Made by a program: the position numbers and the translations under genes. Under the pieces are notes generated by a model. It did not search any database. It saw nothing but the letters and a program-made list of their open reading frames with translations, and had not been told where the DNA came from. From positions 1,736,001-1,800,000 of the forward strand of contig NW_020825330.1 in NCBI RefSeq assembly GCF_003286085.1: 64,000 nucleotides of DNA, in the 5' to 3' direction. Origin of the DNA: Drosophila persimilis (Eukaryota > Arthropoda > Insecta > Diptera > Drosophilidae). Within the stretch, counting starts at the first letter, position 1. The number at the start of each line of letters is the position of its first letter. Shown in pieces: positions 24,159-35,934 of this stretch.

Positions 24159-26270
24159 ATGAGTGAAACAGGGAAATTGCAGGAGCAGCAGGGCCAACAG
24201 GGTCAGCAGCTGCCCGTGGAGCTGCTCGAGTGCGACATCGATTTCGACGAGGAGCTGCCGCAGTCCTCGCAGCAGGCCCAGGGCTCCGACCAGTCCAAGG
24301 CCAACAATCCTCGCTCGGAGAAGCTCTTCAGCCAGGCGATCAAGAAGGTAACGAAGGTGCAGCGCATGCTGGAGCAGGCAATGGCTCTGCTGGCCGAGGA
24401 GGAGGCCGCCGAGGGTACCAAGTCCCAGCCGAAAAAGTCCAAGAAGCAGCACAAGAAGGACAAGAAGAAGGACAAGAAGAAGGCCAAGAAGCAGGAGAAG
24501 AAGCTCAGGAAGTCCGCAGGAGCTGTCGGCGAGCAGCCGGACGTGGAGCTCGTCGGCGAGGAGGAGGTGCCCACCACCAGCCGCCAGCGCTCCGACAGCG
24601 TCAGCTCGTCGAGCTCCAGCTCCAGCTCGAGCAGCTCCTCGAGCAGCTCCAGCTCCAGTTCTAGCTCGAGTTCCAGCTCGCACTACTATGCGTATGGCTG
24701 GGGTCGCAAGCACTGGGGTGCCGGATGGCCCTATGGCCCTCACGGCGGTCATCATCATGGCCACCATGGACGCGATCGTTCTCGATCTCGCAGTCGCTCT
24801 CATGGACGTCATGGCCATGGTCATGGACACGGTCATGGAGGCCATCGCCATCACGGGCACGGCCACGGCCACGGCCACGGTAATGGCCACGGACATGGAC
24901 ATCGTCGTCATGGACATGGGGTCCATCATTTCGGACCCCATCATTTCGGTCACCACCATTTCGGACCTCAGAATTTTGTCTCCCATGGGTTTGGCCCACG
25001 CGAGTGGGCTGCTGCCTGTCCGGCCGGATTCGATCGCCGTGCCGCTTGGCTGGCACCTTGGCCCGAGCAGTGCCGGTTTTTTCGGTCAGCGGGCCTGCCG
25101 TGGGCCCTGGAACACAGCTCGGCAAGAAGGAGGCGATCGATGTCTAGACCAGGCCGTGGAGATTGTAGACATCAGCACGGAGAGCATCAGCGACGTGGAC
25201 ACGGACACGGACATGGCCACAAGGGTGGTTCACATGACCGTCGAGTAGATCGATCGAGCTCCAGCTCCAGTTCCAGTTCGAGTTCCAGCTCGGACAGCGA
25301 GTGCGAACGCGGACGCGGGCGCAAGGGTAGATCGTGTCGCCGGAGCCGTCATGGCAAACGCTCCAGCTCCAGCTCCAGCTGCCGTTCGGACAACGAGAAG
25401 AAGAGCCACAAGAAGAAGAAAGGTGGCCGCAAGCAGTGTCGTGGAGAAGGAATTCGATTTAGCACTTCTTCTAGCTCAAGCTCCAGCTCGAGTTCCAGCT
25501 CCGATGACGAGAAAAAGAAGAGGAAGAACAAGCGTGAAGGGCGTCATGGACACCACCATCACGGACCACATCATGGACATCCCCATCACGGTCCACATCA
25601 CGAACCACATCATGGACCACATCACGGAAATCCCCATCACGGACCGCATCACGGACCGCATCACGGTCGTCATAGCTCCCACCACGGACCTAATTTTGGA
25701 CTCAATCTTGGGCCCGATTTCGCCTGGCATTTTCATGGACGCTATGGAGGACATCCAGCTGTCGGCATTGGAGCACCTGCCTTTGGTCACCCTCCGTCTC
25801 CCAACTATGGTCCACCGCCTGACTGCCGTGGTCGTAGACGTCATTCCCGTTCCCGTTCTCGCTGTCACCAAAAGAAAGAACGGAAGGGTTCTCGCTCGCG
25901 CTCGCGCTCGCGCTCCCATTCCCGCTCCCGCTCAAACTCGCGCTCAGGCGGGAAAAAGCACGGCAAGGACATGAAAAATAAACATCATGGACATGGAAAA
26001 GGACCGGGTTCCCGTCGTGGATCCGTTTCTCATCATCCATGCGGACCGCATCGCGGATCCGTTCCGCATCATGGACATGGTGGTCCCCATCGGGGATCCG
26101 TTGCCAATCCTGGGCACGTTCCGCATCGTGGATCTGTTCCTAATCCTGGACACGGGCCGCATCGTGGATCCGTTCCTCATTTCGGACTCGGTCTACATCA
26201 TAGACACTCCATTCATCGTGGATCTGTTCCCCTTCATGGTCCGGAGAGCCCCTGGGGCTGGGGGGTCTAA
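24159..26270 (+). CDS. Intronless Ser/His/Lys-rich repetitive protein, 703 residues
   Basis: I do not recognise a family. The ATG has a good fly context (CAAAATG). The N-terminus is acidic (LLECDIDFDEELP) and is followed by a probable helix (about 45-85) and a Lys-rich tract of KKDKKK type. Poly-Ser tracts follow, then HGHGHG arrays, a second and third Ser tract joined by basic segments, HHGPHHG arrays, an Arg-Ser stretch (SRSRSRSHS) and about seven C-terminal repeats of HRGSVP type. The composition suggests a disordered, possibly metal-binding or phase-separating nuclear protein, which is inference only. The TATA promoter upstream and AATAAA at about 26409-26418 bracket the gene. The repeats keep other frames open over long stretches, so slippage between frames would be tolerated. 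There is no signal peptide and no membrane segment. Confidence 0.8.
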   Translation: MSETGKLQEQQGQQGQQLPVELLECDIDFDEELPQSSQQAQGSDQSKANNPRSEKLFSQAIKKVTKVQRMLEQAMALLAEEEAAEGTKSQPKKSKKQHKKDKKKDKKKAKKQEKKLRKSAGAVGEQPDVELVGEEEVPTTSRQRSDSVSSSSSSSSSSSSSSSSSSSSSSSSSSHYYAYGWGRKHWGAGWPYGPHGGHHHGHHGRDRSRSRSRSHGRHGHGHGHGHGGHRHHGHGHGHGHGNGHGHGHRRHGHGVHHFGPHHFGHHHFGPQNFVSHGFGPREWAAACPAGFDRRAAWLAPWPEQCRFFRSAGLPWALEHSSARRRRSMSRPGRGDCRHQHGEHQRRGHGHGHGHKGGSHDRRVDRSSSSSSSSSSSSSDSECERGRGRKGRSCRRSRHGKRSSSSSSCRSDNEKKSHKKKKGGRKQCRGEGIRFSTSSSSSSSSSSSSDDEKKKRKNKREGRHGHHHHGPHHGHPHHGPHHEPHHGPHHGNPHHGPHHGPHHGRHSSHHGPNFGLNLGPDFAWHFHGRYGGHPAVGIGAPAFGHPPSPNYGPPPDCRGRRRHSRSRSRCHQKKERKGSRSRSRSRSHSRSRSNSRSGGKKHGKDMKNKHHGHGKGPGSRRGSVSHHPCGPHRGSVPHHGHGGPHRGSVANPGHVPHRGSVPNPGHGPHRGSVPHFGLGLHHRHSIHRGSVPLHGPESPWGWGV

Positions 26271-26408
26271 GCGACTGGTTGCTGGTCCCACAAAAAATAT
26301 CAATTTATCTTCAACATAACCTTTCACCAACCTCAAGCATAATCTTCGATGTTGTACCTACCTGTATACCAAAAAAAAGCATTATACAATTATTAAACTA
26401 TTAAAAAA

Positions 26409-26418
26409 AATAAATAAA
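26409..26418 (+). terminator. Polyadenylation signal of the Ser/His-rich gene
   Basis: Overlapping AATAAA hexamers lie about 140 bases after the stop codon at 26268-26270. Confidence 0.5.
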
Positions 26419-27396
26419 AAGTATTAAACTAGAAAACTTAAATCGATTGTGTTTAACTTCGTACGAGCTTTCGCCCTTTCAAAATGTTTGGCTGTCGGCT
26501 CCGTTGGGTTTGGGAAATTGGATGCTTTTCCCTCTGCTGCTGAAACATCATCGCATTTAATTGCAATCGCAGGTTCCCATACAGATGGTTGAACAATGGC
26601 AAACTATTTAATTGCATTAACTCATTAATGCATCCACTCAGATAAAAACATCGTCAGACGAAACCGCAACAGCAAAAAAATAAATAAATATAGAAAAGCA
26701 AATTTAATCCCATTTGCGGGACTTGCGGAAAAGAACAATCCATTTGATGCACCATATTTATGAAATGTAATGTTTTTAGTTTAAACTTAGTGTGCTTCTG
26801 CAACCGAACAGATAACACAGATAGCAGAGTGAGTGGGTCGAGCCTCGGGGGGGCTTAAGTCCCATTGTTGGGGCATGACGAAGCCCGATAAGGAGTGGTT
26901 CGAGGGCGAGGTTTTCCCCATGCAAGTGACGGCGCTATGCCAGCGATAACGCGCTCGATAAGTTGATTGATAAGGCCCGCGAAATCGTAAACAAATTAGA
27001 GACATAGAGACATGAGACGCAAGAGGAGCACTCTCTCTATTTTTACCCAATTACTCGTACGTATATTTTTGGCAGTGTTCTGGCAAAGGGGAATCCAATT
27101 AAATGATCTGAGGTTCGTGCACGAATCATACAGCATATAGACGTGTACATCTTACTTATATACGTACTACCGAACATGTCGCGAGCGAGCTTTCTAGATT
27201 GGATCCCAGGGACTTCGGCTCTGGTGTTAGTCTCCTCTCGCATCACCATGAGCAAGAGCCAGCCCAGCAATGCCTTTGCATGGATTAGTGTTACCCAAAC
27301 AATATTATCTCACAAGAGTATGTGATTGTATTAATTGTTCATTTGCAGCGGTGGAAATGTTTTGTTTGGTTTCTGTTGTGGTTATCTTGTGGTTCC

Positions 27397-27465
27397 AGCA
27401 TACTGACTGAGTATCGGGTATGACTGTAGAGCCGCGGCCCTTGCCGCAGGCAGAGCTCAAATGCG
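27397..27465 (+). mobile_element. Terminal fragment of a DINE-1-type repeat
   Basis: CATACTGACTGAGTATCGGG followed by AGAGCCGCGGCCCTTGCCGC matches the ends of the copies at about 30430-30490 and 49250-49295. Only this terminal module is recognisable. Confidence 0.55.
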
Positions 27466-28159
27466 TGCACAAAGAGCACATGGCCTCAGCCGAAAAAAGA
27501 AGACTAAAATAATTTTCTGAGTAACCGGTTGGCTCCCTCCAAAAGCTTTTATTACGTTAATATTGTATTTTGTACACAAAAAAAGCTTTCAAATGATGAT
27601 TTCCCATCAATTGAAACTCTACCGGAAATTCTTTGGGGAAAACGAAATTAAAGTAAAAGTAGATGGAGTAGATGATGGTATTACACAAAGAGTGCGTGTA
27701 ATTTTTAATATTTCAAACTGCAAGGAACAGGTTAACACCCGCGCGTGTTCGAAGACAAGTTAGTTAGGCCCATGGTACCATTGTTCTTTGCAGTATCTTG
27801 AGAACTTTCCGGAGGTCGGGCACCAAGGTATACATATGTACATTTGTGCAACTTTTGCGGAGGATGGAGCTTCATCAACCCTTCAAGGCGCACCAAAATC
27901 GTGATGATCGCCATAAACTTGAGTCGTTTCCATGCTCACGCGTCAAAAACATAAACAACTCTTCCGGAGCCTTGGAGCAAAGAAAACAAACATTACAATC
28001 ACTTAACCACTGTGAACTGGTAGCTTTAAGAAAATTGTTGTAAATATAATCGGGCAATAAAGCAACCCATTATTATAATTATTTGAACGCATTTCGAAAT
28101 TGCTTTCCCCGGCAAAGAGAATCGCACAGAACACACCTCACCTAAATCTCTTCTCAGAC

Positions 28160-28730
28160 AAAAGTACACATTCTGTTCCTGTGCCCAGACGCTTGCCCCT
28201 CAATGTGTTCCCTTACAGTAGGCGGTAAAAGCTTTCTTCAGCTGCTCCGTTCCCTTTGAGCTAACTGTTCCCAGTTCAAGCTGTGCCCACACAGAGGCTT
28301 TTACAATCTGTTCCCATATACTGCCGAAAACAGTTCTGTACTGTTCCCATACCTAACTGTTCATACCCAGAACACTGTCCCACTGTACCCAGCTAAGTAG
28401 CTTTTTTCTCTTAAGCGCTCTCTTAACCACGAAGGAGAGAGGTCAAGTCGGTTTCTCCAGTTGGCTTTTTTGTTGATTAATGGGCTAAGGCACACTTCCC
28501 CTGCTTGTACGTGTGAGTGGCCTAAGAGAGCGATAAGGAGAACAAAAATGTAAATACTAGGTACAGCTAATGGTGCATTTGAGCTATGTGTGGGAACAGT
28601 CAGTAGTTTTTCGTTTTCGTCAATATGTATGGGAACAGAACAGATCGTGTAGCGGTTGTGTGGGCACAGCTTATGTGGAACAGTTACGTCAAAGGGGCAA
28701 CTGTCTGGGAACAGAATGTGTACAGTTTTC
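28160..28730. repeat. Long imperfect inverted repeat (foldback/MITE-like element)
   Basis: The left arm (about 28165-28430) carries GTACACATTCTGTTCC, CTGTGCCCACACA, TCTGTTCCCATA, ACTGTTCCCATAC and CGCTCTCTTA. The right arm (about 28515-28725) carries their reverse complements in mirrored order: AAGAGAGCG, TATGGGAACAGA, TGTGTGGGCACAG and GGGAACAGAATGTGTAC. The arms are diverged, and the left arm has an extra segment. The loop is about 80-100 bp. No coding sequence is seen. Confidence 0.7.
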
Positions 28731-30094
28731 CAAAACAGCTGCTGCTATCACTGCTATCCTCAACCGAAAGAAAACTCTCCGCTTTGGCTAATTAATGGCA
28801 GCGGCAGGCCAAATGGGAATGGCTTTTGTCTCTAGCTTGTCTGGGGGCGGAAAAGGGGGAGATGGGAAGGGGGTGGCTGGGGCTGTGGGCCAAAGTTGAA
28901 GGCAATGCCATTGGCCGGGTAGTTGGCCTGTGTGGTGGTAGTGCTGCCCCAAGGTGCTGCTCCTCTGCAACAATGAAAAAAGGAACAGGAATCCTCGAAA
29001 CGCTCCAACGCTTGAACGCTGAACGTGAACTCTTGAACTCTGGGGCCCAGTGATTGAGAGGGCAAACATTGGACCAGGAAGTGGTAGGAACAGGCAACAG
29101 GTGAGCCCCCCCACACACACACATACACACACGGAGAGTGCTGAGGGGCATACGTTTTCAAAGGAAAACTTTATTCAATTTTTGTGACAATGGTGACAGG
29201 CATGAGGCATTGCCCTTTCCACTCTTTGTTGGTCTTTTATTTATGTACTTTCGCTGACATTTTTGGAAAAGTTGATTTCTTCTCTACCGTTACTGTTACT
29301 GTTACCGTTATCCCCCTTCGAAGGAATACCCACCACCCAACACCCTTATTGTCACTTGCAGGCCTCTTCACTCCAAACTGGAAATCTGTGATTTACTCGG
29401 GGCTGATTCCCATTCGAGCCACACGAAAAGATATACGCCGACGATTCTTTACTGGCGTTTACATTGTTCCATAAATTCAGGCACAACTAACATGTGGGCT
29501 GCGTTTCCATGACAGAAGGAACCGATTGAATGGTATGTGAGTGGTATCGGACTTAGGCCGTCGTAGAAAGCGTCGGTGGAAAATTTAGCGTCTAGAGCAC
29601 CTTAAACGCTTAGGAAGCAAAAAGATTTCGCTTTTTTTTTCAATTTCCTAAAAACAAAAAGCGGATAAACAGAAAAAAAATCAAAAAAAAAATACGGTAG
29701 GAGGGGGCGATATATACGGATAGAGTGGGGAAAGTGAAGGGAGAGGGGCAGAGAAAGTGTGGCACGAATAGAGCAAGTTGCCGGAAGTGGATTTTTGAGC
29801 GGAAATAATTTTGCCACATGTTGGCAAAATAAACACGTGGCAGGACTGCGCCCAGGCACAGGACAGGACCAGCGGCTGTGGCAGGGTACGGGTATCGGGT
29901 ATCGGGGGATAGGGGCATGTTGCAGGGTAATACTAAAACAAAGTCACGCGCAGACATCCGTGGGGGTAGAAATCCATTCGTTGGCGTCATTGTCGAAAGC
30001 TTAAAATTCAATATAAGCTAAGAATATCCTTTCTTCGCCCTCCCCCTATAGGCATCCTCTCCTCCTTCTATGGCTTACTTTTTATACGTTTATA

Positions 30095-30500
30095 CATTTT
30101 TATACCCGGTACTCGAAGAGCTTAGGGATGCATAAATATATTAGTTTTGTGGCTACGTAACCGCCTTCCACGTGATTTTTTTCTCGTTCTCTCTCTTTCA
30201 TACACTTGCTCGTGCAGTGTGCCCCCTCTATAACGGCGGTCGTGGATCCTCTCTTTTTCCCACTATGTTTTCCCCATCTCTCGTGAGTCATGACAACTGC
30301 GAGCAAAATTGAGAGAGATCCCGCACTAAGCCACAAATCTATTCGTCCCTTTTTCGAACGGCGTTACCAAAAGATAAGATGAGAGAGCATACACCAGTCA
30401 TTAACTAAAGTTCCATAATCTCCATATAAGGTCCATGTTAGCTCTGACTGAGCAGCGAGTAAAAAAGTAGAACCGCGGCCCTTGCCACAATTCGCAACGT
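30095..30500. mobile_element. Degenerate DINE-1-type copy
   Basis: It starts with TATACCCGGTACTCGAAGAG, has a CTCTCTC/GTGCAGTGTGCCCCCTCT block like that of the copy at 3.7 kb, and ends with the AACCGCGGCCCTTGCCAC module shared with the 27.4 and 49.3 kb pieces. Confidence 0.6.
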
Positions 30501-31488
30501 TACCGCTTATTTAAAAATATTTTCCTCATTTTCGACAGTCAAGTTGAAAACAGCCTTGGGGCCCAAGCTCTTGTTTCTGACGAGCACAGCGAATGTTTAG
30601 TCATTTAAATGTGGGGTAAAAGACAGGCGGGAAGCAGCCGAAGAGCCTTCCACACTGCAGATTGACATTTAAATCCACTGAATCCTCTGGAAACATTTAC
30701 TTTAATATTCAACAAAGATTTTCATTGATTACAGCTGGGGCTAAGACTGATTGTTCTATGAAGGGACACTGCATTAGTAGGTGTTATTTCACTTGAAAGA
30801 ATATTGATATGGTGTTAATGGGAGATTACAATGAACGAATAAAAAGAGAGAGATAATCTATCTTTGAGAGTCAGCAAATGGTATAAGAAAAATTGAATGT
30901 GAACTGCGAATTCAAATCAAACTAAAAGTGTTAAATTATAAAAAAAACCAACCAAAATAAAAAGTATATCCCAGTGCCGCAGTCGCAGTCCCCAGATCCA
31001 GTCGCAACTACTGTAATTGTCAGGATCCTTAAATATATTACGCCTTCCAGTACGCGTGAATGCCTCCGGTTCTTCAGTAAGTCGGACTCAATGCTTGTGG
31101 ACTTGTGGAAGCATTGGACTCAAATGATACCTTTCCGCCTCTCGGGGGAGAAGTCGCCCTTGTCAACTATACGAGATCGCACATACGTCGACTGGTTTGT
31201 TGTAGAAATCCTTAGATCTTTAGATATAATTTATATTTACGATAGAATTTCCTTCCTTTCCATTCCCATTTACTTCCATTTCCAGATCCCCAACAAGACG
31301 TGGGTGTTGTCTATCGTATCTGTCGGATATTCCATCCAATCCTGCTGCCTCTACATGAAATCTACATACAAACCCCACCCAAAAATATGCTATAGAATAT
31401 AATTATTCAGATGCTATGTAGCATAATAGACGAAGAATAACAAAAACATTAAAAAACAGATTGACGAAAGTGGCTATGTAATCTGATC

Positions 31489-32392
31489 TGAGCTTATCAA
31501 GAATGTACATATTCATTACTCTTCACACTCTTTATTAATGACTTGCCTTCAGTATTAACATACTCTCGAGTACTTATGTATGCGGATGATGTTAAACTCT
31601 GTGTCCAGTACAAGGACATTTCATTTCATTCTCGCTTGCAATCCGATCTCAATAACTTTCAGTCATGGTGTTGTGCAAACTGGTTACACCTTAATGCCTC
31701 GAGATACAAAGTTATGACATTTCATCGTTCTAGCCCTTTTTTGGCTCCCTATACCCTATTTGGTGGTTCTCTTGAGAGAATTATTCTGGTGGATGATCTG
31801 GGTGTTATGTTAGACCCCAAGTTAAAGTTTTCCGAACACATTTCTACCATGGTAAACAAGGCCATGGGCGTGCTTGGATTTATAAAGAGGTGGTCAAAGG
31901 AATTTGACGACCCCTATATAACAAAAACTCTCTATACTTCGCTTGTTCGTCCGATCTTAGAATACGGCTCCTGTGTATGGTGCCCTCAGTACAAAGTACA
32001 CCAGGACCGTATAAAATCAGTACAGAAAAACTTTTTACTCTGTGCTCTGCGGGGCCTTAACTGGGATGCGTTATTAGTAAACTGCTATTAGTAAACCTCC
32101 CATCCTTAGTTAACCGTAGAAAAATGCTTGGTGTGATATTTATGCACAACTTGATCAGGGGTGACATAGACAGCCCTGATCTGTTGAGCCGCATAAACTT
32201 CATGATTCCTATTAGACTGACTAGAAATTTTATACCGTTGTTCCTTCCACTTTGTAGATCGAATTATTCCTTGCATGAACCGTTTAGGGTCTTATGCTCA
32301 GATTATAATTCCCTCTACCATATTATATCCACCACTAATTCTCTTCCTCTTATTAAATTACTAATCCTTACACACCGTTCTAGTAATTAGTA
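31489..32392 (+). mobile_element. 5'-truncated non-LTR retrotransposon (LINE) relic, reverse transcriptase end
   Basis: The frame from about 31513 reads LFINDLPSVL then MYADDVKLC, the YADD catalytic box of reverse transcriptase. It continues through DDLGVMLDPKLKFSEHI and YTSLVRPILEYGSCVWCPQY, typical of the thumb and C-terminal region of jockey/CR1-type LINEs. A stop and frame change near 32088-32124 splits it, and the C-terminal piece (32124-32390) has PDLLSRINFMIP and PLCRSNY as in LINE ORF2 ends. The endonuclease, fingers and 5' end are missing and no poly-A tail is visible, so this is an inactive fragment. Confidence 0.8.
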
Positions 32393-33176
32393 ATTGTAGT
32401 GGTATTTGTATAATACCATAATGTATTTTCCTCGAATGTTAGTCTAATAGCTAACTAATAGAGCCAGGTGAATTATCACTAAAACTCCTAACGCTCTGCT
32501 GCAAAATCAGGGAAGAACGCGGTTTTAATGCAAGTTTGGAAGCTGTAGAAAGCCTTTTCGGAGAGTTAAGTCCCCACACCATTATGCTACTCGTGTGACT
32601 GTGGGTTCGTAGGTCATGATAGTAGTAGTTATAGCCGTCGGTTCCGTCCAGCTATAGCTTTTTCATGACAGTGGAGTACTACCTTCTTGGAGGATTTGTG
32701 TTATTTTCCAAAGCGAAGGCATATCTCCAAGTATGGTTTGAAATGCACGTCACCGGGATACCTTCCCTTCCCTTCCCATACCGAAAAAACTCACGGCCAC
32801 CGTAATACTGCACAATATGTGCGTGCCCCAAATGTTGGGGAAACGGGGTGGGATGGCAAGCAGAGAGCTACCAGAGTGTTAGGTGCGAATGCAGATACAT
32901 AGAAAGTTATCCAAATGTTACGTGAGCGAAATGCCAGAGCACTGGAAACTGTAACAACGACACCCACCGACACACAATCCACATGGCCAGGGAACCCGAG
33001 AAAAATACAACCCCCGATAGCCCTCAGTCCGGCTGCAACGCATTTCGTATGCAGCGCTTGTCCAGCAACCTTTACAGTGCCACCAAACCAGCTAAACAAA
33101 CAGGCCAACAAACACGGGGAGCATCAGAAGAGAATATTGGGGAATGCTGCACTTAACGAAGCTATATATTAGAGAT

Positions 33177-33285
33177 GGGCACGGGCCGGGCCGGGCCGGG
33201 CCGGGCTTCGTGACCCACGGGGCGCAAAGCCCGAAAGCCCTTTGGGCCCGCGTAGGCCAGCTAGGCCCGAAAAAGCCCAAAATCC
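33177..33285. repeat. GGGCC-rich island
   Basis: Tandem CGGGC units (GCCGGGCCGGGCCGGGC) are followed by spaced GCCCGAAAGCCC, GGGCCCG, TAGGCCCG and AAAGCCC words. It is much more GC-rich than its surroundings and may be part of an unrecognised repeat. Confidence 0.5.
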
Positions 33286-35177
33286 ATATATCAATGTGGG
33301 GTAAGTATAGTAGACACATCTGTGACTGTATGGTTGCATAAATATGATCCCTAGTCTTTCTCTAGCTCGGCTTGTCCCCAACAATTGTGCTTGGTGGAAA
33401 GTAGAATATCGAATTTACATAGAATATCGAAGATATGTCGTAATAAATATTGGAGAGGTTAAATATTGTCAAAAACCTTGGAGCAAGACGTTGAACCCGT
33501 TGGAATTCTACTTTCATTATGCTCGATAGCATTTAGGAAGCTCAAAAGTACTTCCGATATGCCGTCAGAGCAATCGTTATCGACTTGTTAGTGAGAGTAT
33601 TGTCGCCAGCATGAAAATAAGGACACGCATAGAGAGCACCACCAACAGATGAAAAAAGGAAGGATGAAAAAGTGCTAGGTGCTAGTACAACGTTGCGTAT
33701 GCGCAATGTTGAGGTGCCCCAAAATTAGCAACGTGACTTCGGATAGCCGCCTATCCCCGCCTCCCCTCTCGAAAATTTTGAAAGCTGACTTTATTTCAGG
33801 AACCAGCCGAACATAGGCTTGAGTTGCCCACAAATTTGTGTGGGGGAAAACGGTCTACCCCGAAATTGTATTTCGGAGAATGCAATGCACAAATTGGCAA
33901 TAAATATTTTTTACTGTATCCGTAATTGGAAATTTCGCAGCACCAGAAATATGCCATGCGAAAGAAAATCAACGGAAAACGGAAAATGCTGCGGGTATGA
34001 CAAAAAAAATTAAATTGCTTTAATTTTGGCGCAGCACGAGGATGTGTCCACCAGTTGATTGTCCGTGCGGAGGTTGTAAATTATAGCAGCTCTACGGCTC
34101 TATGGTCGTATCCAACATTGTAATTTAATTGTAATTTGTGTCTGGGAATCGGGAATCGGAATGAAGTTCACTCTGGGGAAGTCTATAGACATTTAAATAT
34201 GTTACGACACTGATACACGAACACATGTGAGGGGTCTTTGGTTGTGGCTGTGCCCAGAGAGTTATGGTTTTTGTTCAATTTCAGAATGGAAGAATGCAAT
34301 TATGTTGGTACTTACGTGCTGTTGTTCTGATTAGTTTCAGTGTTCCCAACATCCCGTGATATATTTCAGATCTGAACAATTAATTTTGTTACCATTTTGG
34401 GAGATGGGACAAATTTGACACGATAAATGCCAATTATTTCAGTTTCTTAGTCCTTGCCCTGCCACTGCCACTGCCACTGCCACTGCCGCTGCCACACGCA
34501 AGGAATTGAATCAAAATCTTTATTAAAACATTTTATGCAAATGAATAAATAAGCAAGTGGCAGGACTCTAAGAAGGATGGGGCTGACTGGAGGGCTGACT
34601 GACAGCCGTCAGAGATGCCACAAGCAGTGGCAACAGTTACACATTTACATAAATATTACAAGGGCATTACTTGCCGCCCCGTGTGGCACGCCCCGAACGC
34701 CCACATCACCCATTACATATCACTCAGCATCCTCATAGGCAAATACTCGAACGCGCATGTGTGTGCCTCCTCCTTTGTGCATTACAATAATATGAAAATT
34801 ATTTGTAATGTAATTTCAACTTAATAAATGTTCATTTTCACATAAAGCGAGCGACAACTCATTTTCCACCCACTCTCCCGTGCATAAGCCAGAAGCCCAT
34901 TCCCCCCGACTAAGTGTTTGAACAGGAACAGGAACTGGAACTGGAACAGAAACCCAACAAAGGCGAGACGAAGCGTAGCGAAACGGAATGGAACGAGACG
35001 GTCCTGGGGAGGAGAGTCCTGCATCATTACGGAAGCTGACAGCGATGTCGGCAAGGCAAAGGTACTCGTTGTAGCAGGGATGCCAGCGATGGCGGCAGCA
35101 ATGGCGACAGGAAGTAAAGTTGTCGAAAGTGAATTTGCATAAACGTATGAAATTTTAATATTTACGACAAATTTCTA

Positions 35178-35178
35178 A

Positions 35179-35213
<35 letters not shown>
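35178..35213. repeat. (CAGC)n microsatellite
   Basis: About nine CAGC units in a row, followed by CACACC-rich DNA. A CTGG tract at about 59089-59114 is of the reverse-complement type. Confidence 0.75.
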
Positions 35214-35215
<2 letters not shown>

Positions 35216-35934
35216 CGAACACCTTCTATACTCTTCATCGCCGCACACCCCACACCCATGCCACACATAAGCAGCGCACTCAAGTTTTTTTCTTTCCGCT
35301 GCACACACAAAAAGTTTACCCGGCCTAAGGAAATGTGTGTGTGCACCACACTGTACTCTGTGCGCTGTACGCTGTACTCCTGCCCATAGGTGTATAACAA
35401 TTCTGCCAGAGACTATGCCTCGTGTGGCTGTGGGTGTGCGTGTGGGGGGCCTGGGCCGGGACTGGGACTGGGACTGGGGGTGAGTGGTTACAACTTTGTG
35501 GAAACGGAGGAGGAGACAGCACTCACCGAGTGTAAACCAAATTGAGTTAGCACTGAATTGGGCAATGAGCACGGACCGTGCACTGAATCCAGGACACTTG
35601 TCCGTCGTGCATAGGTGAGGGATGTTCCTCGAACGCACATCTCCCGGAGTATTGCTTTGATTGGGGAGCAGCACTTTTAGCAGCTGGGGGTGCAGGTCGG
35701 CTGCGATTTGTCCAAGACGGATTGAAAGCCTTTAAAAAGGGACAAATCTAGGCATCGAAACCGAAGAAGATTTTCTTTGGTCTCTCAGTAGGCTGTACAG
35801 AAACACGAGCAAACCCCAGCTCATATATTTTTCGAGTAGAATCAGTATTTCTACAGACTTCAAAGAAGTCAGGTCCATATATTTTTGTGATTTTTTTTGA
35901 GATACATAACACGTTAAACACAGACCTCAGCAAA

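Larger units (their letters stand above)
26420..31488. other. Intergenic region with repeats, no convincing gene
   Basis: It contains DINE-1-type fragments (about 27397-27465 and 30095-30500) and the inverted-repeat element at 28160-28730. Open frames here, for example 29184-29474 and 30974-31402, show no recognisable domain. Confidence 0.45.
32393..35934. other. Intergenic region, no convincing gene
   Basis: It holds a GGGCC-rich island (33177-33285), a CTGCCA run (about 34456-34495) and a (CAGC)n tract (35178-35213). A possible minus-strand splice donor lies near 35524 after a short open frame, but no domain is recognisable. The stretch just before 35935 is the probable promoter of the Tom70-like gene; no TATA box is seen. 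Confidence 0.45.

Noticed and set aside
24090..25974. Minus-strand and alternate-frame open frames across the Ser/His-rich gene
   Set aside because: They arise from repeat units whose length is a multiple of three; the plus-strand frame from 24159 has the promoter, the start context and the full length.
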